From the NCBI GenBank assembly GCA_022572465.1, contig JACZVV010000006.1:1-51789 (forward strand): a stretch of 51,789 nucleotides of DNA. Direction: 5' to 3'. Of the stretch, positions 38,202-47,600 are shown one piece after another. Numbering within the stretch: the stretch's first letter is position 1; the number at the start of each line of letters is the position of its first letter. The DNA comes from Chloroflexota bacterium. Lineage in GTDB: Bacteria > Chloroflexota > Dehalococcoidia > SHYB01. The notes beneath the pieces were generated by a model. It made no database searches. It was not told the DNA's origin and was given only the letters and a program-made list of their open reading frames with translations. The position numbers and the translations under genes were made by a program.

Positions 38202-38421
38202 TACTCAGCCGAGGGCACTCGGCCCAGGGATCGGGACGATAGACGAACGCGGGCTCCGTCTCGCCGAAGTCGATGGCCTTCAGCGCGGCGATGTTGCGGA
38301 CCAGGGCGTCGACGTCGGGGGCGATCTTGTCCAGCTGCTCGTCGGTCAGGTCCAGGCCCACCATCCGGGCCATCTCCTCCAGCGACTGGCGGTTCGGCTT
38401 GCGCTCTTCAGGTCCGGCCAT
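38194..38421 (-). CDS. GatC/AtzG-like small amidase subunit
   Basis: 75 aa; QSLEEMARMVGLDLTDEQLDKIAPDVDALVRNIAALKAIDFGETEPAFVYRPDP; overlaps the amidase start by 8 bp. Confidence 0.7.
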   Translation of the reverse strand: MAGPEERKPNRQSLEEMARMVGLDLTDEQLDKIAPDVDALVRNIAALKAIDFGETEPAFVYRPDPWAECPRLSND

Positions 38422-38474
38422 GGCTCCCTCCGTTGGTCGTTGCGCTGATTTGGGGCCTGATCGAGCGCCGCGAG

Positions 38475-38900
38475 CTACCCCGGCCTCCAGAAGCCGTAGA
38501 CCCGCTCCGGCTCTACCCGGATAACGGCGCGGCGCTCATCCTTCATCACCCGGTCGTACTCGTCCCAGTTGGAATGCTCCCCGTCGCCGCAGGCCACGAA
38601 GGCCTCGCGCAGAAGGAGACGCAGCTCCTCGGCGTCGGTGTTGTCCCACCCCCGAATCGAAGCGGGCCCTTCGACGGTGACGTAGCCCGACCAGTCGGGG
38701 TTGACGGTCATCACGGCGCACCGGGGATCGCGGCGCAGGTTTCCCAGCTTGGCGGTGTTGCCCCGCACCACGAACACCACGCGCCCATCGCGCACGCCGC
38801 TGACCAGAATGCTCATCTGGGCCGCGCCGTCGCGGCGAAACGTCGTCACCACACTGGTGTGGTGCGCGCGCAAGAACGGCAACGCGTCATCGAACCTCAT
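38475..38900 (-). CDS. PNPOx/F420-dependent-type split-barrel family protein
   Basis: 141 aa from MRFDDALPFLRAHHTSVVTTFRRDGAAQMSILVSGVRDGRVVFVVRGNTAKLGNLRRDPRCAVMTVNPDWSGYVTVEGPA. Confidence 0.9.
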   Translation of the reverse strand: MRFDDALPFLRAHHTSVVTTFRRDGAAQMSILVSGVRDGRVVFVVRGNTAKLGNLRRDPRCAVMTVNPDWSGYVTVEGPASIRGWDNTDAEELRLLLREAFVACGDGEHSNWDEYDRVMKDERRAVIRVEPERVYGFWRPG

Positions 38901-38962
38901 CGGCAAGTCCCTCCTGCGAACGGCCCAAACCTGTAGCCTCGGCCCGGTGGCGAGGCCCTCAG

Positions 38963-39066
38963 GGTTTCTAGGACCCTTAAGGTTTCTAGGAATTGTACCA
39001 GGACAGCGTGGCGCTGCGGGCAGAGGGCGCGGCAATCCCAGGCAATCCTTCAAGGCAATCCTACAA
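38963..39066. repeat. two sets of short direct repeats in the divergent intergenic region
   Basis: GGTTTCTAGGA at 38963 and 38981 (18-bp period); GGCAATCC at 39031, 39041, 39054. Confidence 0.85.
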
Positions 39067-39171
39067 CGCGTCGCTTTCGTATTCGGATGATAGAATGAGC
39101 GCGCGCCCCCTTGGAGGGGCATCGGCGCCCAACCTGACGCGTCGCCTGCCCGAAGCGAACGGAGCAACGCC

Positions 39172-40410
39172 TTGCAACGAGCCCGCATCCTGGTGGTCAT
39201 TACCCTGGTCATCGTTTTCTTTGCTCTGGCAACAGGGTTCCCCGTCTTCCACCGGATGTACTACATCTTCGGACTGCTGCTGGTCGTCGGCCTGGCGTGG
39301 ACCTGGCTCCTGGTGGGAGGCATCGACATCGAAGTGCGGCGTCCTACCCTGAGGAGCAGCGCCGGCCAGTCCATTCGCGAGCGCGTCGTCGTCCGGCGTC
39401 GAAGCCGGTTCCTGCGCGGGTTCCTGGAGATCCAGGAGCAGACCACCATGTCCGTCGACGCTCCGGGCGCCGTCGTGAGCCTCGAAGGCTACGATCCCGA
39501 GCCCGTCGAGCTGGAGATCCCATGTCCCCAGCGTGGCGTCTTCGAGATCGGCCCGGTGGGCGTGGCCGGGTCCGATCCGTTAGGGCTCTTCCGGCTTCGA
39601 CGTAGCTCCGGCCCGGTCCAGCGAATCGTGGTGCATCCCGCCACCATCGATCTTCCCGGCTTCGTGCTGCTGCCCGCCGACCTGCCCGGCGAGGGGCCGG
39701 TGCACCTTCGCAGCCAGCATGTGACCAACAGCGCCTACAGCATTCGTGACTACATCTCCGGCGACAGCTTGAACCGCATGGCGTGGAAGTCCACGGCTCG
39801 CTTTCAGAAACTGATGGTGAAAGAGTTTGAGATGGAACCCGCCAACAACATCTGGGTCATCGCCGACATGGACCGCCGGGCGAACACCGGCCCCGCGGGA
39901 CGGGCCATCGAAGAGACCACCGTCACCATCGCCGCGTCCATCGCCAAACGATACATCGACGGCGGTTTCCCTGTCGGCTTCTTCTCCTACGGCAACGAGC
40001 GCTTCGCCATCTCGCCGCAGCGCGGACCGGGGCACCTGATTCGCATCCTGGACGCGCTGGCCGAGCTCCGGGCCCAGGGGAACAGCCGGCTGCTCAACGT
40101 CATCGCCGACCTCCACACCCGCGCCGGCAGGTACACGTCCGTCGCCATCGTGACGGCGGCCCAAGACGACGAGTGGCTGGACGGCGTACGCCACCTGATG
40201 CTGCGCCGGTCCAGGATCACCGTCGTGTGCATCGACGGCGACCCGTCCAACATGAGCTACCCCGAGATCGCCCATCACGTCGCGTCGATGGGCATCCCAT
40301 CGTACACCGTCAAAGCAGGGACCGAGAGGACCGCAGGGCTCGTCTCCCTGGCGCCGCCGGCCCTGGCTTCCGAGAGAACGCCGGCCCGAGCCAGGCCGGC
40401 GCGGGCATAA
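39172..40410 (+). CDS. DUF58 domain protein
   Basis: 412 aa, TTG start with GGAG; two N-terminal TM segments, ...YDPEPVELEIPCPQRGVFEIGPVGVAGSDPLGLFRLRRSS...SIRDYISGDSLNRMAWKSTARFQKLMVKEFEMEPANNIWVIADMD. Confidence 0.93.
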   Translation: MQRARILVVITLVIVFFALATGFPVFHRMYYIFGLLLVVGLAWTWLLVGGIDIEVRRPTLRSSAGQSIRERVVVRRRSRFLRGFLEIQEQTTMSVDAPGAVVSLEGYDPEPVELEIPCPQRGVFEIGPVGVAGSDPLGLFRLRRSSGPVQRIVVHPATIDLPGFVLLPADLPGEGPVHLRSQHVTNSAYSIRDYISGDSLNRMAWKSTARFQKLMVKEFEMEPANNIWVIADMDRRANTGPAGRAIEETTVTIAASIAKRYIDGGFPVGFFSYGNERFAISPQRGPGHLIRILDALAELRAQGNSRLLNVIADLHTRAGRYTSVAIVTAAQDDEWLDGVRHLMLRRSRITVVCIDGDPSNMSYPEIAHHVASMGIPSYTVKAGTERTAGLVSLAPPALASERTPARARPARA

Positions 40411-40415
40411 CCGAC

Positions 40416-42941
40416 ATGGCCACCAAAAAAGCTTCGGGACACGACGCCGCTGCGGAGGCCACGACCACCCGAAAACGGTCGGGCTTCCTCGACGTCCGCA
40501 GGTCGGCCCTCACGCCCAGCGAAGGTTGGATCAGCGCTGCGCTGCTCCTATCGGCCCTGCTGGTCGTCGTCGTCGCAGTCCAGACCTCGGATTGGGCCGA
40601 CCCCATGCCGCGCCTTTGGCTCGTGGCGCCCCTGGGTTTCCTGGTCGGCCTGGGCGTCGCCAAGATTCGAGGCCCGTGGCCGGCGCAACTGCTGCTGATC
40701 GTGGTGGCCCTCGCGGCGGGAGTCGCCGTGGCCTTCTGGGAGACGGCCGGCACGCTCTCCCAGGGCGGCCTCGCCGATCGTTTCGACGAGACCGTCACCC
40801 GCCTCGAAGACTGGGGCCGCACCATCGGCGGACAAGGGATCAGCAACGACCGTCTCCCCTTCACGATGATCCTTGGCGCCCTGACCTGGATCATGGCCTT
40901 CTCGTCCTCATGGTTCCTCTTCCGCCTCCGCTGGGGTTGGGCGGCCATCGTCATCCTGGCCCTGGCGATTCTGACCAACCAGACCTATCTGCCCAACTCC
41001 CACTACCCGCTGCCTCTCACGTTCTTCCTGCTCTTCAGCGTTTTGCTCATCGCGCGGGTCCATTTTCTGGACCGCGTCGTCGCCTGGAGAGAGCTCCACC
41101 TGGACGCCCGTGCGTCCCGCACGGGCTTCGCGCTCAATGCGGCCGCGATGATCGGCATCGTCTTCGCCCTGGGCTGGGCCATTCCTACCCAGAAGATCGT
41201 GGTCCAGGAGATCCGCGACGTCTATCAGACCGCCCGCGAGCCCTGGGCCGGGATGGAGGACGACTTCGAGCGGGTCTTCGCCGGCATCCCCTCCAAGAAA
41301 GCCACCCCCCTGCACAGCTTCGGCGCGGCGTTACCGCTGCGAGGCCGCATCAGCCTGGGCACTGCGCCCCTGTTCACCGTCACCACCGACATCCCGGCCT
41401 ACTGGCGCGCCCAAAGCTACGACGTCTATCAGGGGCAGGGCTGGATCGCGACGGATGACCAGCGGGAGACGCTGAAAGGGAAGGACGTCTATTCGGCCTC
41501 CAGCGACACGGGCTACCGCAAGCGCGAGTTCCTGGCGCAGAAAATCACCCTGAACAGCGCCACCAACGTCATCTTCGCTGCCGGCCAGCCCTTCGAGATC
41601 AACATCTCGTCCGAGGTCGACATCGCCACGCCCAGGGAGTTCGAGATCAATCTGGAAGGCGAAGCGCCGTCATCGCTCCTGCCAAACGACCTGGCCCAAG
41701 CGGCCGAACGGATCGCCGAGGCTCGGGGCAGCCTTTCCGAGACGGAGCGCCTGCTGCCCCCGGAGACGCAGATCGTCGAGGAGCGTGATGGAGCGTTGGT
41801 GGTGACTCGCGACCCGCCCGCGGTCCCCGACATCCTGGCCGTCCGCAGCGGAAAGCGACTCAAGGAGGGGAGCTCCTACGAGGTCGTCTCGTCGATCAGC
41901 ATCGCCACCGCCGACGACCTTCGAAACGACCGCGCGGCCTATCCGAAGTGGGTCACCGACAACTACTTGCAGCTTCCCGATTCGCTGCCGGAACGCGTCT
42001 CGCAGCTGGCGGCCGACCTCACGGGCCAAGCTGACAACGCCTACGACAAGAGCCTCGCCATCGCCGACTACCTCAGGCAATACACCGAGACCTTTCGCAT
42101 CGAAGCGCCGCCGATCAACGTCGACGCCGTCGACCACTTCCTCTTCACTCAACGGGCCGGGTACAGCGACTACTTCGCCTCGGCGATGACGGTGCTGCTG
42201 AGGGCCGCCGGGGTGCCGACGCGGCTGGCCGCCGGCTACGCGCCGGGCATCTTCGACGAGGCGTCCAGCACCTTCACCGTTCTCATCTCCGACGCGCATA
42301 GCTGGCCGGAGGCCTACTTCCCCACCTACGGCTGGATCCCCTTCGAGCCATCCCCCAGCCTCGTGGCGATCCCCCGGGGGTCCCTGGAGGAGCAAGCGGC
42401 CTTCCTCGATATCGAGGAGGAGATCGACCCGGCCTTCGACTTCTTGCTCGAAGACCTTTTCGGGTTCGACGACTTCCTCCAGGATGACTTCGTGCTGCCT
42501 GAGCAGGCAACGGATGTCGGCGGCCTGTTCAAGTCCGTCGCCATCAAGATCGGTCTTGCCGTGGGCGCGCTGTTTGGCCTCCTGGTCTTGCTCTACGTCG
42601 TGGTCTTCATGCTCTGGCAGGTCAACTTCCTGGGGTTGCCCTACGCCATGGGCATCTACGACCGCATGGCGAAACTTGGCGCCATGCTGGGCATCTCGCC
42701 GAATCGCTACCAAACGCCCGGAGAGTACGCGGCGTTGCTCGCGTCGAGAGCCGATCTGCCGACGGAGCAAACCTCGACGATCGCCCACGGGTTCATGAAG
42801 GCGCGGTACGCCGAGCAGGGGACCACCGGTGAAGACCAGCTGCGGATTCAACAAGCCTGGCGTCCAGTGCGCGCCGCCTTGGTGAAGCGACTCCTCTGGC
42901 AAGTGAACCCGCGGCGGCTGTTCAGCCGTGGCGGCGGCTGA
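40416..42941 (+). CDS. transglutaminase-like TgpA/DUF3488 membrane protein
   Basis: 841 aa from MATKKASGHDAAAEATTTRKRSG; multiple TM helices then TQRAGYSDYFASAMTVLLRAAGVPTRLAAGYAPGIFD...SDAHSWPEAYFPTYGWIPFEPSPS transglutaminase core. Confidence 0.94.
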   Translation: MATKKASGHDAAAEATTTRKRSGFLDVRRSALTPSEGWISAALLLSALLVVVVAVQTSDWADPMPRLWLVAPLGFLVGLGVAKIRGPWPAQLLLIVVALAAGVAVAFWETAGTLSQGGLADRFDETVTRLEDWGRTIGGQGISNDRLPFTMILGALTWIMAFSSSWFLFRLRWGWAAIVILALAILTNQTYLPNSHYPLPLTFFLLFSVLLIARVHFLDRVVAWRELHLDARASRTGFALNAAAMIGIVFALGWAIPTQKIVVQEIRDVYQTAREPWAGMEDDFERVFAGIPSKKATPLHSFGAALPLRGRISLGTAPLFTVTTDIPAYWRAQSYDVYQGQGWIATDDQRETLKGKDVYSASSDTGYRKREFLAQKITLNSATNVIFAAGQPFEINISSEVDIATPREFEINLEGEAPSSLLPNDLAQAAERIAEARGSLSETERLLPPETQIVEERDGALVVTRDPPAVPDILAVRSGKRLKEGSSYEVVSSISIATADDLRNDRAAYPKWVTDNYLQLPDSLPERVSQLAADLTGQADNAYDKSLAIADYLRQYTETFRIEAPPINVDAVDHFLFTQRAGYSDYFASAMTVLLRAAGVPTRLAAGYAPGIFDEASSTFTVLISDAHSWPEAYFPTYGWIPFEPSPSLVAIPRGSLEEQAAFLDIEEEIDPAFDFLLEDLFGFDDFLQDDFVLPEQATDVGGLFKSVAIKIGLAVGALFGLLVLLYVVVFMLWQVNFLGLPYAMGIYDRMAKLGAMLGISPNRYQTPGEYAALLASRADLPTEQTSTIAHGFMKARYAEQGTTGEDQLRIQQAWRPVRAALVKRLLWQVNPRRLFSRGGG

Positions 42942-43062
42942 GCCGCGGCAGCATTTCCGGCCCTCGCGGCCACGAGCAGGCGGCTGAGCCACATCGGCAT
43001 TTCCGGGCCTCGCGGAGGCGGCTGAGCCACGGCAGCATTTCCGGCCAACGCGGCGGCTGAGC
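42936..43062. repeat. REP-like GGCTGAGCC...CATTTCCGG repeat cluster B
   Basis: Units starting at 42936, 42982, 43020 and partial 43055: GGCTGAGCCGCGGCAGCATTTCCGGCCCTCGCGG / GGCTGAGCCACATCGGCATTTCCGGGCCTCGCGG / GGCTGAGCCACGGCAGCATTTCCGGCCAACGCGG. Confidence 0.92.
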
Positions 43063-43073
43063 ATGCCGCCGCG

Positions 43074-43766
43074 TCAGTCCGAGACCAACGCGCCGTCCTC
43101 CAGCTTGAGGACACGATGGGCCACGTCCAGCACGGCCTGGTCGTGGGTCGCCACCACCACCGCCAACCGGTCTTGCACCACGATCTCGGCCAACAGCGAG
43201 AAGATCGAACTGGCGGAAACGGAGTCCAGCTCCGCCGTAGGCTCGTCCGCCAGGATCAACGGGGGTTTGTTGACGATAGCTCGGGCGATGGCGACCCGCT
43301 GCTGCTCGCCGCCCGACAGCTCGTAAGGCCGGTGCCGCACCCGGTGCAGCAGCCCGACCGTGTCCAGCGCCACCCGAGCCAAACGCTCTCGCTCGCTCCG
43401 GGATGCGCCGGCGATGCGCAGCGGCAGCTCCACGTTCTCCTGAGCCGATAGCAGCGGGAGCAGGCCGAAGGTCTGGAAGACGAAACCAAGGTCGGTGCGC
43501 CGCATCTGCGCCAGCTCGGATGCCGAAAAAGTGGACAGGTCTCTGCCTCTCAGATACACCACGCCTTCCGTTGGCGTGTCGAGGCCGCCAAGGAGATTGA
43601 GCAGCGTCGTCTTGCCCGACCCAGACCTTCCCAGCAGCACCACCACCTCTGCGGGGAAGATGTCCAACGAAACGTCGCGCACGGCGTGGACCACCTCGCC
43701 GCCGACGGCGAACTCGCGCCCCACGCCCCGGGCCGCGACGACCGCGTCTTCTGGGATTTGATTCAT
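43074..43766 (-). CDS. ABC transporter ATP-binding protein (LolD/MacB type)
   Basis: 230 aa; VLLGRSGSGKTTLLNLLGGLDTPTEGVVYLRGRDLSTFS...YELSGGEQQRVAIARAIVNKPPLILADEPTAELD. Confidence 0.96.
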   Translation of the reverse strand: MNQIPEDAVVAARGVGREFAVGGEVVHAVRDVSLDIFPAEVVVLLGRSGSGKTTLLNLLGGLDTPTEGVVYLRGRDLSTFSASELAQMRRTDLGFVFQTFGLLPLLSAQENVELPLRIAGASRSERERLARVALDTVGLLHRVRHRPYELSGGEQQRVAIARAIVNKPPLILADEPTAELDSVSASSIFSLLAEIVVQDRLAVVVATHDQAVLDVAHRVLKLEDGALVSD

Positions 43767-44659
43767 TCGTGCTCCGACCGCAGGATAACCCGGTCTCCTT
43801 CCAGGCTCACCTGCACCCGGTCGGACAGCCCCACCTTCTCCAAAATCTCCCGTGGAATTTGCAGACGGCCGGAGCTGTCCAGGATCGCCAGCTCGTGGAT
43901 CGTCTCTTCATCCGAAGCCCGCTCTTCGAAGGCGCGGCGACGCCTGATCTCGGTGCTGGTCTTGCCGTCGGCGATCGCAACCACCCGTTGGACCTGGCGC
44001 GCAACGTTCATATCGTGGGTGACGACCACGATGGTCGTGCCGTACTCGGCGTTCACCGAGCGGAACAGATCGAAGATCTCCTGGCCTGTGCGCGAGTCCA
44101 GCTCCCCGGTGGGCTCGTCCGCGAGCAGCAGCGGCGGATTGTTGGCCAGGCCGGTGGCGATGGCGACTCGTTGCTGCTCCCCGCCGGAGAGCTTGTCGAC
44201 CCCATAGTCGATCCGGTGGCCCAAGCCAACGAACTCCAACAGCTCGGCCGCCCTTTGATGCCGGGCCTTCCTCGGTCGGGCCGCCAGCAGCATCGGCATC
44301 TCCACGTTCTGCCGGGCCGTGAGGTACGGGATCAGGTTTCGGCTGACCTGCTGCCACACAAAGCCGATGCCCGACCGCCGGTAGTCCACCAGCTCGCCAG
44401 GCGACATCTTCAGAAGGTTCCGGCCGGCGACGGTGACCGCGCCTGCCGAAGGGGCGTCGTACCCGGCCAGGATGTGCAGCAAGGTGCTCTTGCCGCTGCC
44501 GCTGGGGCCCACGATAGCCATCACCTCGCCCCGGTCCACCCGAAGGTCGAGGCCCCGCAGGGCGACCACTTCCAGATCGGCCACCTTGTGGATCTTGAAG
44601 AGATCTTCGCATTTGATGTAGGGCTCCAACGAGGCCTTGGGCCCTCTTCGCTGATCCAT
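43763..44659 (-). CDS. ABC transporter ATP-binding protein fused to C-terminal AbrB/SpoVT/MazE-like domain
   Basis: 298 aa from MDQRRGPKASLEPYIKCEDLFKIHK; ABC ATPase (GPSGSGKSTLLH, LSGGEQQRVAIA, LLLADEPTGELD) then IHELAILDSSGRLQIPREILEKVGLSDRVQVSLEGDRVILRSEHE. Confidence 0.9.
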   Translation of the reverse strand: MDQRRGPKASLEPYIKCEDLFKIHKVADLEVVALRGLDLRVDRGEVMAIVGPSGSGKSTLLHILAGYDAPSAGAVTVAGRNLLKMSPGELVDYRRSGIGFVWQQVSRNLIPYLTARQNVEMPMLLAARPRKARHQRAAELLEFVGLGHRIDYGVDKLSGGEQQRVAIATGLANNPPLLLADEPTGELDSRTGQEIFDLFRSVNAEYGTTIVVVTHDMNVARQVQRVVAIADGKTSTEIRRRRAFEERASDEETIHELAILDSSGRLQIPREILEKVGLSDRVQVSLEGDRVILRSEHE

Positions 44660-44661
44660 CA

Positions 44662-47600
44662 CTACTCTCCGAAGCGCAGGACGCGCTGAATGGCTACACG
44701 GGAGAAAAATCCAACCAGGCCGACCGTCGATCCCAGGAAGACCGCGGCCATAATGCCATACGTTGCGATTATAGCAGGCCAATTCATTCGGGTTGCGAAT
44801 GGGGGCAGCACCCGGCTCCCCTCTTCCGTCAGGTCAAGAAACGGCATCAGGATCGAGGTGAACTGGTAGCCTATCCAGCTCCCCAGGGCTAGGCCCACGA
44901 CGATCACCACCGTCTGCTCCAGAATCACGATGCCCGCCAGCCCGCGAAGCGAGATGCCCATGCCGCGAAGCAAGGCAAACTCGACTCGCCGCTGTTGCGC
45001 CTGGACATAAGAGTAGATCCCAAAACCTATAAGGGTCACGAAGACCACCGCGCCGAACACCAGGTTCAGAATCCCCTTCCAGCCGGCGGCGATCAGCGGA
45101 TCGGCCTGTAGCAAGGTCTCGATGGCGGCCCGATCGATCACGTCGAGGCCGCCTTGGCCGTCCACCGATTCGACGAACGCCGCGCGCTCCTCGCCGTCGA
45201 GGCCGGTGGCCAGCCAGATCTCGTTGGGCTGCCAGTCGATGGATAGGTCCAGACCGTTGATGCGATTCAGCAACAACGGCAGGCTGGTGATCAGGAAGCC
45301 ATCGTCAAAGGGGTCCATGGTCGGGAAGAAGTCCACCACGCCGATGATCCGGCTAGGCACTATATGGCTGCTGATCGACAGAAGCGGCTCGCTGCCCAGG
45401 GTCTCGCCCAGGCGGTCCAGCGCGGCACGGCTGGCGATCACCGGCAGCGGCGGCAGCCCGTCTCGGCCCGTGCCAAAGAGCAACCCTCGGGTGGACAGCA
45501 GCGACCCCGTCCCCCAGATGAACAGCCCGGCCGTGCCCCTGCCATCGCGGGTGACGGAGGCGCTGATCTCCAGGCTGTCCGCCACGGCGCCGGGGGAGTC
45601 GTTGGCCACGGCGAGCTCCGGCTCCTCATCGAAACGCTCCAGGAACACCGGCTCCGATTCCGGGCCGGACCCGACCTGAAGATCGTCGATGTAGACGGCG
45701 CCGGGATTCAAGCTCATCCCGCCCAGCTGGCGAACCGTCAGCGAGATCAACCGCAACGGCGGCTGGGGCACAAACGACTGTCGTCGAAACGTCCCCTGGC
45801 CCGTCGACTCCAGCGACACCTCCAGGAACTGCCAGTCCCCCTCGGTCAACCGGCCCAGTTCGAAATCGGCGTGCCGGCCGTTGACATCCACCAGCCGCAC
45901 GCGGAGCGAGATGTCGCGCCGCGGCGTCGCCGGGCGGGCCCAGACGCCCAACGTCGTCGCGCCGGCGGGCAGCGCCAGTCCGGGAAGCGGCTCGCTTTCT
46001 GATTCCAGGGACCGCATCAGGTCGGTCAAGGACGCGGAGGAGAAGTCGCCTCGATACCACGCCACCTCAGCGAACCGTTGGGGGTCGACGGCCAGGAGAT
46101 CGAACCGGGTCGACGAGAAGATCTGCAGGGCTTGATAGGCGCGTCCCCGATAGGCCGGACTGAAGCGCGAGTCGCCGATCACGCCACTGAACCGGTCCTC
46201 GAATGAGACCGAGTCCCCGCGCCGGCCCAGGGAAACGCCCTCCACCAGCAGGTCGCCGCCCGAGCGATACAGGGCCCGTTGCTCGTAGCTCTTCTGGATC
46301 GTACCGCCGAAGTTCGCGGCGAACATGGCAACGCTGGAGGCCAGCATCAGCAGCAGGATGGGGCGCGTATACGGCACCGGGTTGCGTGCAATCTGCCACA
46401 GCCCCAGAACGAGCCAGGCGCGGCGGAAGGACGACGCCAGCCATCCCATCCCTCTGGCGACCAAGGGGAAGAAACGCAGGAGCAGGAGTCCGATCGCCAG
46501 CAGGAATATGGCCGGGGCGGCCAACAACACATGGTCCACGCTCCGCTCGCCAGAGAAGGAGCTGGTGACCACCGTGCCTCGCTGCGTCAGCTCCCAATAC
46601 AGCAGGCCAGCGATGATGCTGATGAAGATGTCGACGTAGTACCGGGTCAACAGTGGCATGCCCGGCGGCCGCGCCAACCCCGCGCGATACCGCAACGGAT
46701 TGAGCCGCGAGGCCTGGATCGTCGGCACCAGTAGAGCGACAAAAGCGATGGCGGCCCCGCCCAGGGCCATGGCATAGGCGTTGACGGTGAGCGTCACCGG
46801 CAACGCCGCGCCTCCCGTCAGGTCCGAGAACGCAGCCGTATACCCCAGCAGCGCCGTCGCCCCCAACGCAATGAGCGGGCCCAGGAAGAACGCCAGCGTC
46901 ACAATCATCGACGTCTCCCACAGGTACAACGCCATCACCTGCGACCCGTCGGCGCCCCGCGAGCGCAGAAGAGCGACCTCACCCTGATGCCGGTCCACCA
47001 CGACCTGGGCGACCATGACCAGGAAGTAGGCCACGATGCCCAGGATCATCATCACGATGACCAGCAGAGGGATTCGTCCGAACAGGTCCTTGGTCTTGAA
47101 CTGGGCCAGGACCGTGTCCAGCTCGGTCCGCTCGTTGAACGTGTTGATCCGGCTCCGAAGCTGGCTGTTCATCCGTTGCAGGCCGAACTGCGCCCGCTCC
47201 ACGTTCCGCACGTCGATCTGCGACATATCGACGAACAGGCCCCAGGAGTAATCGGACAGCATCTTGGGGAACAGCGTCCCGACGCCCCGTATGAACGTCT
47301 CCTCGGGCACGAACAACGGAATGAAGTTTTGGTTCTGGCTCCGAGTGACGTACCGCTGGACGTCGGAACGCCACAGACCGGCCTCCGGGTCGTTCCGGCG
47401 AACGATGCCGGCGATGCGGGCCACCGCATGCGTGGAGACGTCTTCCCAGTGCGGCACCGCCAGCAGCCGGTCGCCGATGCCCAATCCCTGCCTCAGGGCC
47501 GTCTCTTCCAGGATCACAACCGGGATCTCCGGCGCGCTGGTGGGCCGGCCCTGGACATCGGCGCCGACCACCACCTCCCCGGGCACCTCTCCGGCCACCA

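Noticed and set aside
42936-43062. Possible CRISPR array (regular GGCTGAGCC...TTTCCGG units)
   Set aside because: Units are degenerate along their length, spacing varies (46, 38, 35 bp), 'spacers' are just a few bases of similar sequence, and no cas genes are nearby; REP-like repeat is the better reading.
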